Positions 1-7,683 of a stretch of 57,189 nt of DNA are shown piece by piece. The position numbers were made by a program, and so were the translations under genes. The first letter of the stretch is position 1. Each line of letters opens with the position of its first letter. The stretch comes from Bacteroidales bacterium. Lineage in GTDB: Bacteria; Bacteroidota; Bacteroidia; Bacteroidales; Muribaculaceae. The stretch lies in the NCBI GenBank assembly GCA_004557385.1, contig SFEA01000013.1, positions 1 to 57,189 of the forward strand, in the 5' to 3' direction. The notes below the pieces were generated by a model. It saw only the letters and a program-made list of their open reading frames with translations. It was not told the DNA's origin and made no database searches.

Positions 1-84
1 CTCTATCGTGCCCTTCGGCGTCATCTGCGCTTGCACTGTAAACGACATCAAGCATGCTACGAGTGCTATTGAAAATTTTGTCAT
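1..84 (-). CDS. Secreted protein, 5' end only (partial)
   Basis: The first 28 codons of a leftward gene run off the left edge. The ATG lies at 84-82. Residues 1-20 form a typical signal peptide: a basic start (MTK), a hydrophobic core (FSIALVACLMSF) and an AQ-type cleavage region (TVQAQ), so the product is probably exported. The mature part begins MTPKGTIE, and nothing more is visible. I do not recognise the family from this stub. The gene diverges from the AlbA-domain gene at 874, with a long repeat-bearing gap between them. Confidence 0.6.
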   Translation of the reverse strand, partial: MTKFSIALVACLMSFTVQAQMTPKGTIE

Positions 85-873
85 GGCAGTTAAAGATTTA
101 GTTCACCCTAAAGGTAGCGAAAATTATCCACCAACCACATAAAATCGCCTTTAAAAAACATATCTGCCGCAAATACACCCTAAATCGACGTGTCGGGTAT
201 TCTGCGTTGCCAACCAAGGCAATGATTGTATATCAATACGCCCTCGCAACGCAATCTCAATGATTATCAGCAATATCAACCGCGCGAGCGGTTGCAGACC
301 CAGCAAAAAAGGCAATTCACATGCTTCTCTAATCCTAAACTAAAATTTTGGCACAGCCCCGCAATGCGTTAAGAGAAGGCATTACCATTCAGCCCCGAAA
401 GAGATTCTCTTTTGATTTCAAATCTTAATGAGATTTCTTTGCAAAATAGAAAAATCCCAAAAATATTTATTATATAAAACTTTCTGTTGGACTCTACAAA
501 CGCAAAAATCACAAGTTTTTAGTGTGTATTATGGCTATTCCATTTTTATTATTAACTTTGTGTTCAAAATCCGACAATTCTTAAAACGAATAGTTTAATA
601 TTAACAAACAAATGAATGGACGCTACTCAAAAAGAATGGGCCTACAGCCAATAGTTGCAGAAAGTCCAATAAGGCATAAAGTACCGAAGGATTTTATTTG
701 CATCACTTTTCTCTTCTTCATCCTGATATGAATCCATATTTATGTGGATTTTGTTCTCGACGTGCATGAAAAGTTACTCAGTTCGTCATAGATGGGGAGC
801 ACAAAAGAACGTTATCTGAATATCGCACTAGCTATGAACACAGAATACAAGAATTGTTATATACACAAATCAT
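85..873. other. Intergenic region, AT-rich, with repeat remnants
   Basis: No convincing gene was found in this 789-base gap. The left part (about 180-305) resembles other repeat-bearing gaps of the window. It holds a degenerate copy of the GTATTGCCATACGCCC hairpin family near 225-243 and the minimal dispersed-repeat copy at 267-304. The part from about 310 to 873 is clearly AT-richer and matches the codon style of the two regulators to its right. A 39-codon reading frame from 612 has no recognisable content and is not called. Confidence 0.6.
267..304 (+). repeat. Minimal copy of the dispersed hairpin repeat
   Basis: This short copy joins the left edge (CAGCAATAT) and right edge (GCAGACCCAGC) of the long repeats seen at 12292, 12452, 39279, 53242, 53354 and 56792. 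A single hairpin, AACCGC-GCGA-GCGGTT, lies between the edges. The internal 90 or so bases of the long form are absent. The structure fits recombination or slippage between the two outer AACCGC/GCGGTT hairpins of a full copy. Confidence 0.6.
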
Positions 874-2325
874 ATGATTGGAAATATCGACATACTGGTA
901 AAGGAACTCTGCAAGCTTCCCAAGGAAGTTGGGTGGGTTGAGTTCAAACACAATAATTGCGAGCCTACAATGGTTGGTGAGGATATTAGTGCTCTTGCTA
1001 ATAGTGCAACTTTGAACGATCGTGATTATGCCTATATGATTTGGGGCGTAGATGATGGTTCACATGAGATTGTTGGCACTAAGGTGCGGTTGCAGATGGA
1101 GAAGAAAGGTGAGCAGGAGTTGGAGAACTGGCTTCGCTATCTACTTTCTAAGAATGCAGATTTTGAATTCTATGGTGCTGACATAGATGGTAAGCATGTT
1201 GAGTTGATTAGAATCCACAAGGCACTTAACGAGCCTGTTGCGTTCCAGAAGATTGACTACATCCGTAGTGGCAGTTACACCAAGAAACTGCATGAGTTCC
1301 CTGTCTTCCGTGCTCAGTTATGGGATAAGTTGCGCCATGCTCAGTTTGAAGATGTATGCGTAAAGACTAACCAACGATATGAGGACATCATCAGGCTGCT
1401 TCAAGTGGATGCATACTTTACCTTGTTGAAGATTCCCCAGCCAGCTGAGAAGGATGCTATAGTGCATTATCTAAATGAGGATGGAATCATTCAGAAGCAG
1501 GATAATGGTCTCTGCTCGATAACGAACTTAGGTGCCTTGCTATTTGCAAGGGACCTGAACGAGTTTACAAGGTTAGGACGTAAAGCCATGCGAGTGGTTC
1601 AGTATAAGGGCATCAACCGACTGCTAATACAGAAAGAGGAAACCTTCAGTCAAGGTTATGCTGTATGCTTCGAAAACCTTGTGCGCTATGTAAATGCTCT
1701 GTTGCCAAGCAACGAGGATGTAAATGCTGTTCGGCTATCAACAACAAGCAAGTTCCCACTGCCTTCTGTAAGAGAAGCCATTGCGAATAGCCTTATCCAT
1801 CAGGACCTGTATATAACAGGAGCAGCCCCTGTAGTGGAGATATTTGACAATCGTATAGAAGTGACTAATCCTGGTACTCCATTGGTAGATGTGCTTCGCA
1901 TTATTGATAACCCTCCAAAGTCAAGAAACGAGAAACTGGCCTCACTCATGCGTCGATTGAAGATGTGTGAGGAACTTGGGCGTGGGTGGGACAGAATGGT
2001 GTTGGCATGTGAAGCCCAATTCCTTCCTGCTCCTCGTATAGAAGTTTTCCCAGATAGCACCAAGGTCACTCTTTTCTCTAAAATGGAGTTTAGTAATATC
2101 CCCCTGGAAGACAAACTTTGGTCATGCTATCTCCATGCCTGTCTGATGTATATACAAGGCGAAGCCCTGACCAACAAGTCGCTGAGGGATAGGTTTGGCA
2201 TTCCAGAAACATCATCTAGCAGTTCCTCTAGATTAATCCGCGAAGCTATAGGGAAAAACTTAATTAAAGTACTTGACCCCAATACGGCTCCACGGTATAT
2301 GAAGTATATCCCGATATGGGCATGA
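874..2325 (+). CDS. ATP-binding AlbA_2/Schlafen-type putative regulator
   Basis: This 483-residue protein has the layout of the AlbA_2 (Schlafen-like, formerly AAA_4) regulators common in Bacteroidota. The N-terminal AlbA_2 fold spans roughly residues 10-130 (VGWVEFKHN, then ISALANSA and the YMIWGVDD strand). A C-terminal HATPase-like part follows around residues 295-380 (SVREAIANSLIHQD, NPGTPL, ELGRGWDRM), and a winged-helix tail ends the protein. Members are usually annotated as ATP-binding or transcriptional regulators, and their targets are seldom known. The gene is AT-rich compared with the NUDIX and later genes and has no obvious operon partner except the XRE gene 146 bases downstream. 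This suggests a laterally acquired patch. Confidence 0.8.
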   Translation: MIGNIDILVKELCKLPKEVGWVEFKHNNCEPTMVGEDISALANSATLNDRDYAYMIWGVDDGSHEIVGTKVRLQMEKKGEQELENWLRYLLSKNADFEFYGADIDGKHVELIRIHKALNEPVAFQKIDYIRSGSYTKKLHEFPVFRAQLWDKLRHAQFEDVCVKTNQRYEDIIRLLQVDAYFTLLKIPQPAEKDAIVHYLNEDGIIQKQDNGLCSITNLGALLFARDLNEFTRLGRKAMRVVQYKGINRLLIQKEETFSQGYAVCFENLVRYVNALLPSNEDVNAVRLSTTSKFPLPSVREAIANSLIHQDLYITGAAPVVEIFDNRIEVTNPGTPLVDVLRIIDNPPKSRNEKLASLMRRLKMCEELGRGWDRMVLACEAQFLPAPRIEVFPDSTKVTLFSKMEFSNIPLEDKLWSCYLHACLMYIQGEALTNKSLRDRFGIPETSSSSSSRLIREAIGKNLIKVLDPNTAPRYMKYIPIWA

Positions 2326-2328
2326 ATT

Positions 2329-2447
2329 TAACTTGCCTATAACTTGCTGAGAAACCAACTAAAGAGGTTGTATAAAATCATAAAGCACTGTAAGTCAACA
2401 AGGTAACAGAGTAGATTTAATTTACCGGTAACTTGCTGGTAACTTGC
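2329..2447. promoter_or_regulatory. Paired TAACTTGC direct repeats upstream of XRE gene
   Basis: TAACTTGC occurs four times, at 2329-2336, 2340-2347, 2429-2436 and 2440-2447. Within each pair the copies are 11 bases apart, about one helical turn, and the pairs are exactly 100 bases apart. The second pair ends 24 bases before the ATG of the XRE regulator. The placement suggests binding sites for that regulator, but this is inference only. Confidence 0.45.
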
Positions 2448-2471
2448 TGAAAGACTAAAAATAGATATTAT

Positions 2472-2765
2472 ATGTTATTTGGAAATAGAATTAAAGAGCT
2501 CAGAGAAGAGCAAGGTTTGCTGCAACGACAGTTGGCGGCTTTCTTGGAGATTGACACCCCGATGTTCAGTAAGATTGAACGTGGTGACAGACGCGCAAAA
2601 CGTGAGCAGGTCATCAAACTTGCAGAATATCTTCATCAGGATGAAAAGGAAATGCTCACCTTATGGTTGGCAGACAAATTCATTGTTGCTGTTGAGGATG
2701 AACAGGAACGTGACCTGTGCAACGATGCCATCATTGTCGCACAAGAGAAAATCAAGGCAATGTGA
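2472..2765 (+). CDS. XRE-family helix-turn-helix regulator
   Basis: This 97-residue protein has an N-terminal HTH_3 domain at about residues 5-60 (RIKELREEQGLLQRQLAAFL, DTPMFSKIERGDRRA) and a short helical tail. From memory, Bacteroidota proteins with this LLQRQLAA...PMFSKIERG pattern often precede cytosine DNA methyltransferase genes and act as controllers. That association is recalled family knowledge and is not shown here. Only a 21-codon stub follows, so any downstream partner has been lost. The ATG at 2472 gives a full HTH and is preceded by AT-rich DNA and the TAACTTGC direct repeats. Confidence 0.85.
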   Translation: MLFGNRIKELREEQGLLQRQLAAFLEIDTPMFSKIERGDRRAKREQVIKLAEYLHQDEKEMLTLWLADKFIVAVEDEQERDLCNDAIIVAQEKIKAM

Positions 2766-2767
2766 CT

Positions 2768-2833
2768 ATGGATAAGGAGAAACTGGAGAACATCCTCAGA
2801 TATATAAGGCATATCTATGGCAAAAAACAATAA
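2768..2833 (+). pseudogene. Truncated 5' stub of the gene once following the XRE regulator
   Basis: Two bases after the XRE stop, an ATG opens a 21-codon frame that starts MDKEKLENILRYIRHIYG and stops at 2833. It overlaps the first 17 bases of the NUDIX gene. The short spacing and natural-looking, charged helical sequence suggest the beginning of a co-transcribed gene. Composition changes sharply from AT-rich to GC-rich at about 2816, so a deletion junction near there is likely. The lost gene could have been a methyltransferase or restriction gene, but the stub is too short to show it. Confidence 0.4.
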
Positions 2834-3392
2834 AAACTGGGAAATACTCAATAGCGAATACGTGATTCGCCGCCCGTGGCTGACGGCGCGCAAGGACAAG
2901 GTGCGCATGCCCAACGGTGTGGTAAACGACGAGCATTGGGTGCTTGAATACCCCGAATGGGTGAACGTGATTGCAATCACGCGCGACGGCCGCTTTGTGA
3001 TGGAATATCAATATCGGCACGGGCTGCGCTGCTGCGGCTACGAGCTTTGTGCCGGTGTGGTGGAAGATGGCGAGGACCCGCTCGACGCCGGCAAACGCGA
3101 GCTGTATGAGGAAACTGGTTTCGGCGGCGGCAAATGGACCAAATATATGGCAATCTCTGCCAACCCCAGCACTACCAGCAACCTCACTCATTGCTACATT
3201 GCCGAGGGCGTGGAACCGATTTCCACCCAGCACCTCGAAGCCACCGAGGACATCGACGTGGTGCTGATGACCGCTGCCGAGGTGCGCGACAAGCTGCTGA
3301 ACGGCGAAATTATACAGGCGCTTATGGCGGCTCCGCTGTGGCGCTATTTCAGCGAACATCCCGAACTATTCAACGATGAGAATCACGATTAA
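2817..3392 (+). CDS. NUDIX hydrolase (ADP-ribose pyrophosphatase-like)
   Basis: This 191-residue protein carries a complete Nudix box at residues 80-102, with the key pattern G-x5-E-x7-REL-x-EETGF (REL at 94-96, EETGF at 98-102). This box binds the metal and positions water for cleavage of nucleoside diphosphates linked to another moiety. The N-terminal strands and the overall length fit the ADP-ribose/sugar-nucleotide pyrophosphatase group, but the exact substrate cannot be read. The protein is cytoplasmic, with no signal or membrane segment. Its last 17 bases overlap the start of the esterase-LysM gene, which suggests coupling. The ATG overlaps the stub from the upstream AT-rich patch. Confidence 0.92.
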   Translation: MAKNNKNWEILNSEYVIRRPWLTARKDKVRMPNGVVNDEHWVLEYPEWVNVIAITRDGRFVMEYQYRHGLRCCGYELCAGVVEDGEDPLDAGKRELYEETGFGGGKWTKYMAISANPSTTSNLTHCYIAEGVEPISTQHLEATEDIDVVLMTAAEVRDKLLNGEIIQALMAAPLWRYFSEHPELFNDENHD

Positions 3393-4620
3393 GGGCTACC
3401 GCATGGCTGCGTGGCTGCAACGCCTCACATTAGTGCTGGCGGTGGTGGCTTGCTGCTTCCACAACGCGGCGGCTAAGGCGCGGCTCACGCCGCATTACAA
3501 CGTGGCTGACAACACATATAACTTTTGGCTTTATCTGCCCGAAAACTACGAGCAGACGCAAGGCAACACGCCTCTGATATTGTTTCTGCACGGCGCCAGC
3601 CTATGCGGACGCAACCTAAACAGCGTGAAGCGCTACGGTCCTATCGACGCCGTGGAAGAGGGACGTAAGATTGACGCAGTGATAGTGGCTCCGCAATGCC
3701 CGGGCGGCGGTTGGAAGCCCGAGAAAGTGCATGCCACACTCGAATGGGTGAAGCAGAATTTCCCCTACAACCAGCAGCGAGTGTATGTGGTGGGCATGAG
3801 CATGGGCGGATACGGCACCATCGACTACTGCGCCACATATTACTACGAAGTGGCTGCCGGCATTGGCATGTGCGGCGGCGCATACGTGAGCGCCGAAACG
3901 CAGCAGAACCTTGCGCAAATGCCGTTCTGGCTCATTCATGGCACTGCCGACCGCGCTGTGCGTATCGACGAATCGAAGAAGGTGGAAGCAAACATACTAG
4001 CAGCGCCCGAAGGCGGGTCCAGGCTGAAAACCACCTGGCTGCAAGGCGGCAACCATGGCGCTCCGGCGCGTGTGTTCTATCACCGCGACACCTATTCTTG
4101 GCTGTTCAGCCATTCGCTCAATGACGACAACCGCCCCGTGAACCGCGACTACGACTTCACTTTGGCATCGCTGCGTGGCGCCTACAACAGCATGCCGCGT
4201 GGCGTGGTGAGCGTGGTTAACAGCAGCAAGGGCACGGTGGTGAAGTTCACCGACACCGATTTCGACGGCGACGAATTTGAGAATATCACCTACGACGACA
4301 TCGACTTCGATGCCGGCGAGTTTGTGCCGGCTGGATTCGACGACGACGTGCTCGACAATAATGCCACCAGCCGAGGTGTGCTCAACACTTCGGGCATGAA
4401 AAAGGTGAAGCAAGCCGAAAGCCACGATGCCGGCACCGAACGCAACGAGGCTCGCAAAAAAGAGAAGTCAACCAAGGCAAAGACCGTGACCGTGCGCAGC
4501 GGCGACACCCTCAGTGCAATAGCCCATCGCAATGGCACCACAGTGGAACGGCTGTGCCGCGCCAACGGTTTATCGCGCAACGCCACATTGAGCATAGGTC
4601 AACGCCTGAAAATAAAATAA
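3376..4620 (+). CDS. Secreted alpha/beta-hydrolase (esterase-like) with C-terminal LysM
   Basis: This 414-residue protein begins with a signal segment; the hydrophobic core is about residues 14-32. An internal ATG at 3403 would also keep it. The hydrolase part has an oxyanion-type LFLHGA (69-74), a nucleophile elbow GMSMGG with Ser142, an acid at Asp192 (HGTADRA) and His227 (GGNHGA). This resembles the secreted esterase/PHB-depolymerase-like group. An acidic linker (about 260-365) leads to a LysM domain (about 370-414: SGDTLSAIA, LSIGQRLKI), which binds peptidoglycan glycans. The fusion suggests an enzyme held on cell wall or acting at it; the substrate is unknown. Confidence 0.85.
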   Translation: MRITIKGYRMAAWLQRLTLVLAVVACCFHNAAAKARLTPHYNVADNTYNFWLYLPENYEQTQGNTPLILFLHGASLCGRNLNSVKRYGPIDAVEEGRKIDAVIVAPQCPGGGWKPEKVHATLEWVKQNFPYNQQRVYVVGMSMGGYGTIDYCATYYYEVAAGIGMCGGAYVSAETQQNLAQMPFWLIHGTADRAVRIDESKKVEANILAAPEGGSRLKTTWLQGGNHGAPARVFYHRDTYSWLFSHSLNDDNRPVNRDYDFTLASLRGAYNSMPRGVVSVVNSSKGTVVKFTDTDFDGDEFENITYDDIDFDAGEFVPAGFDDDVLDNNATSRGVLNTSGMKKVKQAESHDAGTERNEARKKEKSTKAKTVTVRSGDTLSAIAHRNGTTVERLCRANGLSRNATLSIGQRLKIK

Positions 4621-4636
4621 CCCAACCCTGCCGCCA

Positions 4637-5459
4637 ATGATATTGCGATGCTACCTTGAAATAACCAACGTATGCAACCTCAGCTGCCGGTTTTGCCCAA
4701 AAACGCACCGCAAACCGCAGAGCATCACCGCCGAGCAGTTCGATGCCTTGACCGACAAGCTGCGAGGCGAGGTGCAATATCTCTATCTGCATCTCATGGG
4801 CGAACCGCTGCTGCACGCCCAGTTGCCGCAGTTCGTTGCCATGGCGCGTGAGAAAGTTTTCCTGCCCATTGTCACCGCACGATGCCCACGCGCTGGCATT
4901 GGCAAAGCCCTACAAGATGCAAATTTCGCTCCATTCTCACGAGGGCAACGGTAAATATAATCCCGAGGAATATGTTAGCACCGTGGCACGTTTCGCCACC
5001 GAATCGGCTGCGCAAGGCACCATAGTGGTGCTGCGGCTGTGGAACCGAGGCGGCTACGACGAGTGCAACAGCCTCATCGAACAACAGCTTGCAGCACACT
5101 TTGCCCAACCGTGGACCGAACGGCACGACGGCTGGAAATTGGCAGAAAACATCTATTTGGAATACGACGGCATGTTCCGCTGGCCCGACAGCACCATCGA
5201 CGAATACGGCAGTAACCAGGCATTTTGCTACGCTCTGCGCAATCAGATTGGCGTGTTGGTCGACGGCACGGTGGTGCCATGCTGTCTCGACCACGACGGC
5301 GAAATGGCGCTGGGCAATCTGTACCAATCAACGCTCGCCGACATCCTTGCCACGCCTCGCGCACGCGCCATCTACGACGGGTTCACCGCTCACCGCGCCG
5401 TGGAGCACCTGTGCCGACGTTGCGGCTATGCCCTCAACGCCAAGCAATTCCGCCGATAG
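4637..5459 (+). pseudogene. Radical SAM/SPASM protein, frameshifted
   Basis: The first frame (from 4637) holds the radical SAM cluster motif CNLSCRFC with Cys13, Cys17 and Cys20, then LHLMGEPLLH. It goes out of frame near 4880 and ends at 4954. The second frame resumes with HALALAKPYKMQISLHSHEG and continues to 5459 with SPASM-like cysteines (VVPCCLDHDG, LCRRCGY). Together they would form a protein of about 270-280 residues. The TNGT-type loop normally found between the two parts is missing. That favours a small deletion (length 2 mod 3, for instance 14 bases) over a one-base sequencing error. The product is probably non-functional. Confidence 0.8.
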
Positions 5460-5473
5460 CTGCTAGTGTGCCA

Positions 5474-6418
5474 TCAAAGCGTCACGTTGGCAGCAGATGG
5501 CGAGGAAAGTATTTCGGCTGTATAGGCACGAAACGCGTCGGGTTTGCGCGTCTTCAGAATCTTTTTGCGCAACTTACGGTCGGCATCGGGCAGAAACAAC
5601 TTCCAGAACGATTGCATACGGTCGAGCCACTGCACGTCGCCACACGACGATTGCTCGCAAGCACCAGCCACCGCATCGTAGAATCGGCGCAGTCGCTCAA
5701 GTCGCTCCTGCTCGTCGGCTTCAGGCACCAACAGATAGGGACGCGCCACAATGGCACGGCCAATCATCACAGCATGCAACTCGGGGAACAGGCGGCGCAG
5801 CTCCTCAGCGCGCTGCAACGAATCGACGTCGCCATTATACACCATCTTGTGGCGGCAACGCCCGTAAAACCGTGCAAATGCCTCCTGACTGGCTTCGCCG
5901 GCATACTGATGGGCAGCGGTGCGGGCATGCACAGTTACATACTTCAATGGTGCATTGTTCACCACCTCAACAACCTCGTCGGCAAGGTCATCGAAACTCT
6001 TCACACCCAGGCGTATCTTCAACGAAAAATCGATGTCGGGCATTTGCTCAGCCACCTTCAGCACATCAGCTACGGCAGCCGCATCGGCAAGCAGCGACGC
6101 TCCGCGACCGCTCTTCATCACCGGCACAAACGGGCAACTCATATTGATGTCGATGCGCTTCAGCCCGGCAGCTGCAATGGTCTGCGCCATGGCGAGGGCT
6201 TCGTCGAAGTTCTTGGGCAGAATCTGCGGCACGGTGGCAGGTTCGCCTGAAAGCAACTGCAACTCGCGCTCGTCGCGGCGGCGCAATTTGCCGCCTTCGA
6301 GGCGCATGAATGGTGTGAACATGGTGTCGACACCACCAAAACAGCGATGCAGAGCCATCCTGAACACGTGGTCGGTGTAGCCCTGCATCGGTGCCAAAAA
6401 TATTGGTGTTTGATTCAT
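5474..6418 (-). CDS. tRNA-dihydrouridine synthase family protein
   Basis: This 314-residue FMN enzyme reduces uridine to dihydrouridine in tRNA. Visible features are the N-terminal LAPMQGYTD (8-16), the catalytic-cysteine motif NMSCPF with Cys95, the VHARTA segment and the NGDV...MIGRA phosphate-binding loop. Length and order fit the Dus family. Which uridine it modifies cannot be told. The gene converges on the radical SAM pseudogene with 14 bases between stops. The 405-residue gene upstream on the same strand ends 17 bases before its ATG, so the two may be co-transcribed with argF'. Confidence 0.92.
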   Translation of the reverse strand: MNQTPIFLAPMQGYTDHVFRMALHRCFGGVDTMFTPFMRLEGGKLRRRDERELQLLSGEPATVPQILPKNFDEALAMAQTIAAAGLKRIDINMSCPFVPVMKSGRGASLLADAAAVADVLKVAEQMPDIDFSLKIRLGVKSFDDLADEVVEVVNNAPLKYVTVHARTAAHQYAGEASQEAFARFYGRCRHKMVYNGDVDSLQRAEELRRLFPELHAVMIGRAIVARPYLLVPEADEQERLERLRRFYDAVAGACEQSSCGDVQWLDRMQSFWKLFLPDADRKLRKKILKTRKPDAFRAYTAEILSSPSAANVTL

Positions 6419-6435
6419 ATATCAACAAAAATGTG

Positions 6436-7653
6436 TTAACGCAAACGCAGCGCACGAGCCAAGCCCAAATAGCTCACCGTCACTCCAACGATATATCCTT
6501 TCACCGGAGGCACTGCCTTGTTGTAGGAGCCATGGGTGATGAACGGCGAGATGCGAATGGCAGAAAGAAACTCCTCGCGCTGTCCGGTGAGGAAGAACGG
6601 TGTGTCGCTAACGTGCTTGTGCAGCTTGATGTCGAAATCAATCGAGGCAATCCAACTGAAATTGTTGAGCGACACTTTTTCGGTGCTGTTCACCAGACGC
6701 ACCAATTCGGTTTTGCCGTCTTCGGTGGTGACGTTCTCGTAGCGGTAGTTGTCCACCTTCCACCCGAAGCTGCTCCAATAGCCACCCATGTTAGGAGTGA
6801 TGGAGAAGCGTTTGGTGTCGAGCACAGTGTAGCCCAGCGTGGTGCCTATGCCCAGATAGGTGGCATAGCTGTCGGTGTTGCCCTGTCCGGGCTTACCGGC
6901 TATGTCCGACGGCACATTGAAGATGTTGCTGTTGTTGAAGCTCGGCTGTCCGAAAGAGATGTCGGCTTTGAGCTTAAGCTGCTTATATCCGCCGGTCAAG
7001 CCCAGCGAGAACAGCACGCAGCCCGAAAAATCGTCGCTGATGCTGCCGGTAGGCACCATACCGCCCACGCCGGCTTGCACGCCATAGCTAAAATTGCTGG
7101 CGCCGATGGTTGGCACCGGCGGCAACCCCAGTTCATCGAGTTGCTTGCGAATGAGATATTCTTCCTCCTGAAGGCGATTGTCGTTAGCGCCATTCTGAGT
7201 GTTTTCGGCGATACGCAGAATGCGCTCGTCGTAGAGTTGCTGATAGTAGCGCAGCGTGTTTTCAGCCTCAAGGCCCGAAATGCCGGTGTTCAGCTCGGCT
7301 TGCAGGCGGCGGCGCATATATTCAAGCACATCGAATTGCAGCTGATGATATCGCAGGCGTTGCGCAGTGCGGAACTTGGTGTCGGCAAACGACACCGAGG
7401 TGTTCATCAACGCGCTGGCTTCGAGGCGATAGAGCACATTTGTCTTGCTCGACGACATCTCGGCGGGTGTAATAGCAAGATACGCCTTCATATACGACGG
7501 CTCATCCTTAATCACCGCTTGCCCGAGGAAGTCATTCCAAGTGAGCGGACCGTCGCTCCACGACTTCAATGCCACATCGGCAGCGCCCATTGTAAACGGC
7601 GACAACAAAGCCACAAGAAACAGCACCAAGCCGGTTATTTGTGATTTTTTCAT
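6436..7653 (-). CDS. Exported protein with DUF922-like N-terminus and strand-rich C-terminus
   Basis: This 405-residue protein starts with a signal peptide (MKKSQITGLVLFLVALLSPF, cleavage near AA at 24-25). The segment after it (LTWNDFLGQ) resembles the start of DUF922-like Bacteroidota proteins, but the putative metalloprotease residues were not identified. A charged helical middle (about 95-175) follows. The last 200 residues are rich in alternating strands with glycine and aromatic residues, as in outer-membrane barrels. No specific function is recognised. It lies between argF' and the dihydrouridine synthase gene on the same strand with short gaps. Confidence 0.7.
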   Translation of the reverse strand: MKKSQITGLVLFLVALLSPFTMGAADVALKSWSDGPLTWNDFLGQAVIKDEPSYMKAYLAITPAEMSSSKTNVLYRLEASALMNTSVSFADTKFRTAQRLRYHQLQFDVLEYMRRRLQAELNTGISGLEAENTLRYYQQLYDERILRIAENTQNGANDNRLQEEEYLIRKQLDELGLPPVPTIGASNFSYGVQAGVGGMVPTGSISDDFSGCVLFSLGLTGGYKQLKLKADISFGQPSFNNSNIFNVPSDIAGKPGQGNTDSYATYLGIGTTLGYTVLDTKRFSITPNMGGYWSSFGWKVDNYRYENVTTEDGKTELVRLVNSTEKVSLNNFSWIASIDFDIKLHKHVSDTPFFLTGQREEFLSAIRISPFITHGSYNKAVPPVKGYIVGVTVSYLGLARALRLR

Positions 7654-7683
7654 TACAAAAAAACGTGTTAGTTGGTGATTAAT

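Noticed and set aside
5225..6250. Long plus-strand frame across the dihydrouridine synthase gene
   Set aside because: It is antisense to a well-supported gene, and its translation is compositionally abnormal.
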